Shown here: positions 26,854 to 32,672 of the stretch, piece after piece
Numbering within the stretch: the stretch's first letter is position 1
Layout of the letters: each line of letters opens with the position of its first letter
Origin: Gammaproteobacteria bacterium
Lineage (GTDB): Bacteria > Pseudomonadota > Gammaproteobacteria > Pseudomonadales > Pseudomonadaceae
DNA length: 32,672 bases
Assembly (NCBI GenBank): GCA_018816095.1
Contig: JAHIWP010000068.1
Location: 1 to 32,672, forward strand
Direction: 5' to 3'
Notes under the pieces: model-generated
The model's input: the letters and a program-made list of their open reading frames with translations, nothing else
What the model was told of the DNA's origin: nothing
Databases searched by the model: none
Made by a program: the position numbers and the translations under genes

Positions 26854-27667
26854 CGCCGAAAAACACGGGGAGCAGGCTTCCTGGGGGCTGAAACTGGCTG
26901 CCTGGGGCGGGCTGGTATTTCTCCACTTCCCGATCCTGATCATCTTCATGTATGCCTTCAACACCGAGAGCTCGGGCTTCAGCTTTCCGCCGCAGGGCTT
27001 CACCTTGCACTGGTTCAGCGTGGCCCTGGCGCGTCCAGACGTGTTGGAAGCGATCAAACTGTCCGCGCAGATCGCCGCCCTGGCGACCGTGGTCGCTATG
27101 ATCCTCGGCACCCTGGCCGCCGCCGCGCTGTACCGCCGCGACTTCTTCGGCAAAGAAAGCATCTCCATGCTGCTGATCCTGCCCATCGCCCTGCCCGGCA
27201 TCATCACCGGCCTGGCACTACTGGCGGCATTCAAGCGCTTCGGCATCGAGCCGGGCTTCCTGACCATTGTGATTGGCCATGCCACCTTCTGCGTGGTGAT
27301 CGTCTACAACAACGTCATCGCCCGTTTCCGGCGCACCAGCCACAGCCTGATCGAGGCAAGCATGGACCTGGGCGCCGACGGCTGGCAGACCTTCCGCTAC
27401 ATCGTCCTGCCCAACCTCGGCTCAGCCTTACTGGCGGGCGGCATGCTGGCGTTTGCCCTGTCGTTTGACGAAATAATCGTCACCACCTTTACCGCAGGCC
27501 ATGAGCGCACCCTGCCGCTGTGGCTGCTCAACCAGTTGGCTCGCCCGCGCGATGTGCCGGTAACCAACGTGGTGGCGATGCTCGTGATGCTGGCCACCAT
27601 GCTGCCAATCCTCGGCGCCTACTACCTGACCAAAGGCGGTGAAGGCGTAGCCGGTAGCGGCAAATGA
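26843..27667 (+). CDS. ydcV: YdcV-like ABC transporter permease
   Basis: A 274-aa second permease, PotC/YdcV type, with about six transmembrane helices and the EAA loop [25 protein letters not shown]. It pairs with the YdcU-like protein to form the membrane channel. Its ATG lies within the last codons of ydcU (11-base overlap), indicating translational coupling. A small hairpin and patD follow. Confidence 0.95.
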   Translation: MRSNAEKHGEQASWGLKLAAWGGLVFLHFPILIIFMYAFNTESSGFSFPPQGFTLHWFSVALARPDVLEAIKLSAQIAALATVVAMILGTLAAAALYRRDFFGKESISMLLILPIALPGIITGLALLAAFKRFGIEPGFLTIVIGHATFCVVIVYNNVIARFRRTSHSLIEASMDLGADGWQTFRYIVLPNLGSALLAGGMLAFALSFDEIIVTTFTAGHERTLPLWLLNQLARPRDVPVTNVVAMLVMLATMLPILGAYYLTKGGEGVAGSGK

Positions 27668-27673
27668 TTCCAC

Positions 27674-27694
27674 CCCTCCCCCATGTGGGGAGGG
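27674..27694 (+). repeat. Small GC hairpin between ydcV and patD
   Basis: CCCTCCCC (27674-27681) pairs with GGGGAGGG (27687-27694) around a five-base loop, just after the ydcV stop. No T-run follows, so it is more likely an mRNA-processing or stability element than a full terminator. Confidence 0.4.
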
Positions 27695-27732
27695 CCAACC
27701 CAAGTTCTGCAAACCCATGCGAGGTTTAAGCG

Positions 27733-29157
27733 ATGCAAACCAAACTGCTGATCAATGGCCAACTGGTCGCTGGCGAAGGCGCTGCCCAGGCCGTGCTCAA
27801 CCCGTCCCTCGGCACCACCCTGGTGGAAATCGCTGAAGCCAGTCCGGCTCAGGTCGACGCCGCCGTTCGCGCTGCCGATGTGGCCTTCGACAGCTGGTCG
27901 CAAACCGCCCCCAAAGATCGTTCGAGCCTGCTGCTGCAACTGGCCGACAAGATCGACGCCCACGCCGCAGAACTCGCCCGCCTGGAATCCAACAACTGCG
28001 GCAAACCCTACAGCGCTGCATTGAATGACGAGCTGCCTGCCGTCGCTGACGTATTCCGTTTCTTCGCCGGTGCCAGCCGTTGCATGAGTGGCTCCGCTGC
28101 CGGTGAATACCTGCCGGGCCACACCTCGATGATCCGCCGTGATCCGATTGGTGTAATTGCCTCCATCGCGCCGTGGAACTACCCGCTGATGATGGCCGCC
28201 TGGAAACTCGGCCCAGCCTTGGCTGCCGGCAACACCGTGGTACTCAAGCCATCCGAGCAGACGCCACTGACTGCGCTGAAGCTGGCAGAGTTCCTCGCTG
28301 ATATCTTCCCGGCAGGGGTCGTCAACATCGTTTTCGGTCGCGGCCCAAGCGTCGGCGCGCCACTGACAGCCCATCCGAAAGTGCGCATGGTCTCGTTGAC
28401 GGGCTCAATCCCCACCGGCTCAGCCATCATCAGCAGCACCGCCGACAGCGTGAAGCGCATGCACATGGAGCTGGGCGGTAAAGCGCCAGTGATCATCTTC
28501 GATGACGCTGATATCGATGCTGCGGTGGAAGGTATTCGCACCTTCGGTTTCTACAACGCAGGCCAGGACTGCACGGCTGCCTGCCGCATCTATGCGCAAA
28601 AAGGCATCTACGAACAGTTCGTGGCCAAGCTCGGTGAAGCCGTGAGCAGCATCAAATACGGCCTACAGGACGACGAAGGCACCGAACTTGGTCCGCTGAT
28701 CACTTCTGCCCATCGCGACCGCGTTATCGGCTTCGTCGATCGTGCCAAGGCGGTCCCGCACATCAAGGTGGTGACTGGCGGCAACGCGGTCGAGGGCCCC
28801 GGTTTCTTCTTCGAGCCGACCGTACTGGCGGGTGCTTTGCAGGACGACGAAATCGTCCGCCGCGAAGTATTCGGCCCGGTGGTTTCGGTCACCCAGTTCG
28901 ACGATGAAGCGCAGGTACTGGCCTGGGCCAACGACTCCGACTACGGCCTGGCCTCCTCACTGTGGACCAGCGACGTGGGCCGCGCGCACCGCCTGTCCGC
29001 GCGCCTGCAGTACGGCTGCACCTGGGTTAATACGCACTTCATGCTGGTCAGCGAGATGCCCCATGGCGGCGTGAAGCTATCCGGCTATGGCAAGGACATG
29101 TCCATGTATGGGCTAGAGGATTACACCGCGATCCGTCACGTCATGTTCAAGCACTGA
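27733..29157 (+). CDS. patD: Gamma-aminobutyraldehyde dehydrogenase (PatD/YdcW type)
   Basis: A 474-aa NAD-dependent dehydrogenase that oxidises 4-aminobutanal, from putrescine transamination or oxidation, to GABA. It is extremely like E. coli PatD: it begins [16 protein letters not shown], has Cys280 in [10 protein letters not shown], Glu246 in MELGGK and GSIPTGSAI, and ends [16 protein letters not shown]. Even the catalytic cysteine number agrees. GAGG lies nine bases before the ATG. Position after ydcSTUV matches the E. coli ydcSTUVW order. A palindromic element starts inside the stop codon. Confidence 0.95.
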   Translation: MQTKLLINGQLVAGEGAAQAVLNPSLGTTLVEIAEASPAQVDAAVRAADVAFDSWSQTAPKDRSSLLLQLADKIDAHAAELARLESNNCGKPYSAALNDELPAVADVFRFFAGASRCMSGSAAGEYLPGHTSMIRRDPIGVIASIAPWNYPLMMAAWKLGPALAAGNTVVLKPSEQTPLTALKLAEFLADIFPAGVVNIVFGRGPSVGAPLTAHPKVRMVSLTGSIPTGSAIISSTADSVKRMHMELGGKAPVIIFDDADIDAAVEGIRTFGFYNAGQDCTAACRIYAQKGIYEQFVAKLGEAVSSIKYGLQDDEGTELGPLITSAHRDRVIGFVDRAKAVPHIKVVTGGNAVEGPGFFFEPTVLAGALQDDEIVRREVFGPVVSVTQFDDEAQVLAWANDSDYGLASSLWTSDVGRAHRLSARLQYGCTWVNTHFMLVSEMPHGGVKLSGYGKDMSMYGLEDYTAIRHVMFKH

Positions 29158-29280
29158 TTTGGGCTACTGCGCTCAGCCGGGCGTTGTTGGCCAGAACCTC
29201 GAAATGCTCATGTACGCCAGTACATTGCGCTTTCCCGGCTCTGGCCGCCTAGCCCAGCAGTCGCTCGCCACGCCCAAATC
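29156..29280. repeat. 125-bp palindromic element at the patD stop
   Basis: GATTTGGGC (29156-29164), which begins within the patD TGA, is the exact reverse complement of GCCCAAATC (29272-29280). Between them the halves are imperfect mirror images, for example TGGCCAGAACC against GGCTCTGGCCG, and ATGCTCATGTAC against GTACATTGCGC around the centre near 29217. The element could terminate the operon or stabilise its 3' end. The defined terminal repeats and complete symmetry resemble a small non-autonomous palindromic mobile repeat. Confidence 0.65.
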
Positions 29281-29326
29281 GCTCCGATTTTTCCACCCCC
29301 ACGAAAATCAGCTGGAGCAATAAAAA

Positions 29327-29803
29327 ATGCAAAATGCACTCCGCACTATCAGCTTCCTCGCCCTGTTCGCCTGCGCCGGCCTAGCCCAGGCGGCAGATGA
29401 TGCCAAGGCTATCGTCGATGGCTATATGGCTGCCTGGAACGCCCACGATGCCGACAAGGCTGCGACCTTTCTCGCTGAAGACGCCGTGTATTTCGACGCC
29501 ACCGTCGGCACGCCGCAGAACGGCAAAGCCGCCGCCCGCGACAACGTGATCAAGGTGTTTGTCGGCGCCGTGCCAGATCTGCAATGGCAGATGACCAGCG
29601 CGCCCATCGTCAGCGCTGATGGCATTGCCTTCCAGTGGAAATTCAGCGGCACCAACAGCGGTGCCTGGGGAGCGGAAACCCCAGCCACCAGCAAGCCACT
29701 GTCATTTGAAGGCGTAAGCTTTATCCGCATCAAAGGCGGCAAGATTGCCTATCAGGGCGATTACTACGACGCGCTGGGCTTCAACAAGCAGCTCGGCTGG
29801 TAA
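29327..29803 (+). CDS. Secreted SnoaL/NTF2-like protein
   Basis: A 158-aa protein with a signal peptide (cleavage about AQA/ADD near residue 22) and a single NTF2-like/SnoaL domain: IVDGYMAAWNAHDADKAATFLAEDAVYFD, then a strand-rich half with WKFSGTNSGAWG and FIRIKGGKIAYQGDYYD. SnoaL-like domains are ester cyclases, isomerases or simple ligand binders; no catalytic set can be assigned here. Probably periplasmic. GGAG precedes the ATG. It is separated from patD by the palindromic element, so it may be transcribed independently. Confidence 0.9.
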   Translation: MQNALRTISFLALFACAGLAQAADDAKAIVDGYMAAWNAHDADKAATFLAEDAVYFDATVGTPQNGKAAARDNVIKVFVGAVPDLQWQMTSAPIVSADGIAFQWKFSGTNSGAWGAETPATSKPLSFEGVSFIRIKGGKIAYQGDYYDALGFNKQLGW

Positions 29804-29815
29804 ACCCGTGCGCGT

Positions 29816-29843
29816 GCACTGCAGGCTAGAAACGCTGCAGTGC
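29816..29843. terminator. Hairpin between convergent genes
   Basis: GCACTGCAG (29816-29824) and CTGCAGTGC (29835-29843) form a perfect 9-bp stem with a 10-base loop, filling the gap between the SnoaL-like gene and the convergent DUF533 gene. There is no clear T-run, so termination in both directions is inferred from position. Confidence 0.5.
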
Positions 29844-29844
29844 T

Positions 29845-30594
29845 CTAACCCGCTTGCAGCTCCTGACGCACCTGCGCCTCAAGCTCGGTTTTGAGCGCCG
29901 GATCCAGCTTGAGTTGACGGGCCAGCTCTTCCAGATAAGCACGCTCCATAAAGTGCTCTTCATCGACCATAAGCACGCTGGCGACATACATTTCTGCGGC
30001 CATTTCCGGGGTACTGGCCGCGCGGGCGATTTCGGCAGGGTCCAGTGGTTTGTTCAGCTCGGCCTGCAACCAGTGTTGCAGCTCGGCATCACTGGTGAGT
30101 TTGACCAACTCGCCCTCGATCAATTGCCGCTCACGTGCATCGACATGACCATCGGCTTTGGCCGCCCCCACCAGCGCCTTGAGAATCGCCTGGCTGTGCA
30201 ATTCAGCCTGCGGCGCCGGCAAGCGGTCCAGGGTTTGCGGTTCGACCTGCGGCGCATTGGCCTGCTGCGCCTGCCAGTTGTTGTAAGCCTTGTAGGCGAC
30301 GACGCCCAACGCGGCCAGGCCGCCATAGGTCAGCGCTTTGCCGCCCATCTTGCGCGCACTCTTGTTGCCCAGCAGCAAGCCCAGCGCACCTGCCGCCAAC
30401 GCGCCACCACCTGCCCCTTTGAGCAGCGTACCCAGGTCACCGCCCTGGCCGCCCTTACCGCCGCCGCCAAGCAAACCGCCCAGCGCGCCACCCAAACCAC
30501 CGGCCGATCCACCTACGGAGCTGCCAGCGGATTTCTGTTGCATCAGGTCCTGACCGGATTTCAACAACTGATCAAGCAAGCCACGGGTAATCAT
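29845..30594 (-). CDS. DUF533 / YebE-like membrane protein with TerB-like domain
   Basis: A 249-aa protein. A glycine-rich low-complexity stretch (about 25-70) precedes a hydrophobic region (about 60-105, GGGALAAGALGLLLG and LTYGGLAALGVVAYKAYNNW), and the C-terminal half is a helical TerB-like domain (about 130-245: AILKALVGAAKADGHVDARERQLIEGEL). This is the layout of DUF533 proteins such as E. coli YebE, an inner-membrane protein of unknown role. GGGAG lies eight bases before the ATG at 30594; a TTG one codon upstream is less likely. Divergent from the lapG-like gene. Confidence 0.9.
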   Translation of the reverse strand: MITRGLLDQLLKSGQDLMQQKSAGSSVGGSAGGLGGALGGLLGGGGKGGQGGDLGTLLKGAGGGALAAGALGLLLGNKSARKMGGKALTYGGLAALGVVAYKAYNNWQAQQANAPQVEPQTLDRLPAPQAELHSQAILKALVGAAKADGHVDARERQLIEGELVKLTSDAELQHWLQAELNKPLDPAEIARAASTPEMAAEMYVASVLMVDEEHFMERAYLEELARQLKLDPALKTELEAQVRQELQAG

Positions 30595-30831
30595 CAAGCG
30601 CTCTCCCTAAAAATAGTTGTGCAAGCACACAGACAGATTCTAGAGAGCCGGGTTTACCACCACCTAACACCAGAGTGCTTCGAAAGATTGCCAACGCGCG
30701 TAACCCGCACCCAAAACGGCTATTCGTCGGTTAGCCGGCACAAAACATGTCAAATAGTGGTCACCATCACACTGTGCGGGTGGTCGATCTATATTTGGCG
30801 CCGATAGGATGGCGAACACAAAGACCCGCAA

Positions 30832-30872
30832 CGGTAAAAGGCTATCAAGAGCCAACACCGGAGAACTGCTCC
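30832..30872 (+). promoter_or_regulatory. Leader hairpins of the lapG-like gene, one covering the ribosome site
   Basis: Just before the ATG at 30873, GGAG (30860-30863), the only ribosome-binding site, can pair with CTCC (30869-30872) around a five-base loop. Immediately upstream CGGT/ACCG (30832-30835, 30857-30860) and GGCT/AGCC (30840-30843, 30850-30853) form a second stem sharing base 30860. The two folds compete slightly. This might tune translation, perhaps through an RsmA-type protein binding the GGA, but that is inference. I see no gene in 30595-30872. Confidence 0.35.
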
Positions 30873-31544
30873 ATGCAGCCATGCGTCAACCGCTATACCC
30901 ACCGTTTACTCCGCAGCCTGCTCGCCAGTTGCTGGCTATTCAGCCCAGTGCTGGTGGCCGATGCGACAGCTCGCCAACCTAGCGCTTTATCGGCGGCACT
31001 CAGCTATGCGCGAATAGCCAGCTGGCAAACCCTGCTCGACAACTCCGCAGGCGATGACGAACGCGCCCAGCTGGAGCGGGTCAATCATTTCATCAATCGT
31101 TCAGTGAGTTTTGTCAGTGACCAACAGGCCTGGGGCGCCGATGACTATTGGGCGACGCCGGCGCAGACACTGGGCCTAGGTAAAGGTGACTGCGAAGATT
31201 TCGCCATCGCCAAATACTTCAGCCTGGTGCGCATGGGCATACCCAGCGAGAAGTTGCGCCTGACGTTCGTCAAAGCGCTCAAGCAGAACCAGGCACATAT
31301 GGTGCTGGCCTATTACCCCAGCGCCAGCGAGCAACCGCTGATTCTCGACAACCTTGACCCACGCATTCGCCCGGCCAGTGAGCGTGGCGATCTGCTGCCG
31401 GTGTATTCCTTCAATAACCACGGCGTTTTTCTGGCCAAGTCGCCGCAGCGCGCCAGCCAGCCACCGGAGTTTCTTGCGCGTTGGAATGAGCTGAGTGAGC
31501 GCGCACTTGCCGATGGTTCGGCCGCACGCTCACCGCAGAGCTAG
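30873..31544 (+). CDS. lapG: LapG-like periplasmic cysteine protease
   Basis: A 223-aa transglutaminase-like cysteine peptidase (DUF920/BTLCP). A signal peptide (hydrophobic about 13-29) precedes the catalytic domain. The triad is Cys107 in GKGDCEDFAIAKYF, His142 in HMVLAYYP and Asp159 in LILDNLDPRI, all intact. LapG cleaves the N-terminus of the large adhesin LapA to release cells from biofilms and is held inactive by the c-di-GMP receptor LapD; calcium is needed for activity. Usually lapD is adjacent, but here the next gene is recJ on the opposite strand, so this may be an orphan LapG or a paralogue. The start at 30873 is chosen for the signal peptide; the frame is open upstream to 30747. 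It is six bases from the convergent recJ stop. Confidence 0.85.
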   Translation: MQPCVNRYTHRLLRSLLASCWLFSPVLVADATARQPSALSAALSYARIASWQTLLDNSAGDDERAQLERVNHFINRSVSFVSDQQAWGADDYWATPAQTLGLGKGDCEDFAIAKYFSLVRMGIPSEKLRLTFVKALKQNQAHMVLAYYPSASEQPLILDNLDPRIRPASERGDLLPVYSFNNHGVFLAKSPQRASQPPEFLARWNELSERALADGSAARSPQS

Positions 31545-31550
31545 AGCCCA

Positions 31551-32672
31551 TTAACGCGGGCTGATATGGGCGATCAGCAGTTGCACCGATTCCTGGCCGC
31601 GAAACTCATTCACATCCAGCTTGTAGGCCAGTTCGACCCAGCGCACGGTCGGGTTCGGCCAAATCTCGCGGTCTACCCCAAAGGCGATACCGTCGAGCTG
31701 CACACTGCCGCATTCACTTTTCAGCACCACTTTGAGGTGCCGCTCGCCGACAACGCGCTGCTGCACCAACTGAAATACGCCATGAAACAGCGGCTCAGGG
31801 AAATGCTGGCCCCAAGGCCCGGCATTGCGCAGCTCTTTGGCCAGCGGTAAGTGAAACTCTTCGATGGACAGCGCGCCGTCAGACAACAGGCGACCGGTCA
31901 GATCGTCTTCACAGAGCTGGCGACGCACCTCCGCATCGAAAGCCGCCGCAAAAGCCGCGAAATTGGCTTCAGGCAATGACAGCCCCGCCGCCATGGCATG
32001 CCCACCAAACTTGCTGATCAGCTGCGGATGCTTAGCGGCCACCGCATCCAGTGCATCACGGATATGAAAACCCGGCACCGACCGCGCCGAGCCTTTCAAT
32101 ACGCCGTCACCCGCATCGGCAAAGGCGATGGTCGGGCGGTGGTAGCGCTCCTTCAGGCGCGAGGCGAGGATGCCGATTACACCTTGGTGCCAGTCGGGCT
32201 CGAACAGGCAGAGGCCAAATGGCATATCCTCCAGCGGCAGATCCTTGAGCTGGGCCAAGGCCTCGCGCTGCATGCCCTGCTCAATAGCCTTACGGTCCTG
32301 ATTAAGCTGATCCAGCTGCACCGCCATATCGCGGGCCAGGGCTTCGTCTTCGCAGAGCAGGCACTCGATGCCCAGCGCCATGTCATCCAGCCGCCCCGCC
32401 GCATTTAGCCGTGGCCCGAGGATAAACCCGAGATCGGTGGAGGTAATGCGCCGATGATCGCGCCCAGCCACTTCAAGAATGGCGCGCAAGCCTGGCCGCG
32501 CCCGGCCGGCACGAATCCGCGCCAAGCCCTGATGCACCAGAATGCGGTTATTGGCATCCAGCGGCACCACGTCAGCAACGCTGCCGAGGGAAACCAGATC
32601 CAGTAACACACCAAGGTTCGGCTCAGGCCGCTGCGCAGTAAACCAACCCATCTCACGCAAGCGCGCACGCAG
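31551..32672 (-). CDS. recJ: Single-stranded-DNA exonuclease RecJ, 3' part
   Basis: The reading frame is open to the right edge; 373 residues of the C-terminal part are present out of roughly 570. RecJ is a 5'-3' exonuclease acting in recombination and mismatch repair. Visible are the end of the DHH core (LLDLVSLGSVADVVPL, with the Asp of the SVADVVPL motif), FILGPRLNAAGR, then the DHHA1 domain with KGSARSVPGFHIRDAL and KFGGHAMAAGLSL, and the OB-fold DNA-binding end. The N-terminal DHH motifs lie outside the window. It is convergent with the lapG-like gene. Confidence 0.97.
   Translation of the reverse strand: MRARLREMGWFTAQRPEPNLGVLLDLVSLGSVADVVPLDANNRILVHQGLARIRAGRARPGLRAILEVAGRDHRRITSTDLGFILGPRLNAAGRLDDMALGIECLLCEDEALARDMAVQLDQLNQDRKAIEQGMQREALAQLKDLPLEDMPFGLCLFEPDWHQGVIGILASRLKERYHRPTIAFADAGDGVLKGSARSVPGFHIRDALDAVAAKHPQLISKFGGHAMAAGLSLPEANFAAFAAAFDAEVRRQLCEDDLTGRLLSDGALSIEEFHLPLAKELRNAGPWGQHFPEPLFHGVFQLVQQRVVGERHLKVVLKSECGSVQLDGIAFGVDREIWPNPTVRWVELAYKLDVNEFRGQESVQLLIAHISPR

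Noticed and set aside
30781-30872. c-di-GMP riboswitch (GEMM type) in the lapG-like leader
   Set aside because: The leader has AAAG- and GCAA-like pieces, but lacks the ordered GEMM core (the conserved GCAAA, GAAA tetraloop and GACGCAAAGCC blocks). Only simple hairpins are supported.

Overview
The window is GC-rich chromosomal DNA from a Pseudomonas-type gammaproteobacterium. The identification rests on gene content and order. An adk-ppc block is followed by lysS, prfB and a complete seven-gene Wsp surface-sensing operon, with recJ at the right edge. From memory, this is the same backbone as P. aeruginosa PA3686 (adk) through PA3708 (wspA) and PA3725 (recJ). No tRNA, rRNA, prophage or CRISPR array is visible.

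Layout. Positions 1-132 (minus) are the first 132 bases of a group II intron, cut by the window edge, lodged just after the rho-independent terminator of adk. Next come adk and ppc (minus), a small conserved plus-strand gene, and a minus-strand run: a one-TM protein, an AIM24/TIGR00266 protein, a QEGLA-motif metallopeptidase-like protein, a lipoprotein and a TetR regulator. Housekeeping genes follow: lysS with a strong terminator, and prfB with its intact programmed +1 frameshift. From 11.2 to 19.6 kb lies wspA-B-C-D-E-F-R, all minus and mostly overlapping: a membrane receptor (WspA), two CheW couplers (B, D), a CheR (C), a CheA-REC hybrid kinase (E), a CheB (F) and the diguanylate cyclase WspR. 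A secreted helical protein of unknown function sits upstream of wspA.

From 20.8 to 29.2 kb (plus) is a catabolic locus: a LysR regulator, an aldehyde dehydrogenase, a YdcSTUV-like polyamine-type ABC importer, and a second aldehyde dehydrogenase closely resembling E. coli PatD (YdcW). This looks like uptake and oxidation of putrescine or a related polyamine or amino-aldehyde. The locus is punctuated by palindromic repeats, between the binding-protein and ATPase genes and directly at the patD stop codon. The right end holds a secreted SnoaL-like protein, a DUF533/TerB-like membrane protein, a LapG-like periplasmic cysteine protease (a biofilm-release enzyme in characterised species) and the 3' part of recJ.

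Most genes belong to known families. I did not find a convincing wholly new system. The items most worth a second look are the intron at the adk terminator, the palindromic elements of the polyamine locus, the LapG-like gene without an adjacent lapD and with a possible SD-sequestering hairpin, the cysteine-rich WspD N-terminus, and the unknown secreted protein beside wspA.
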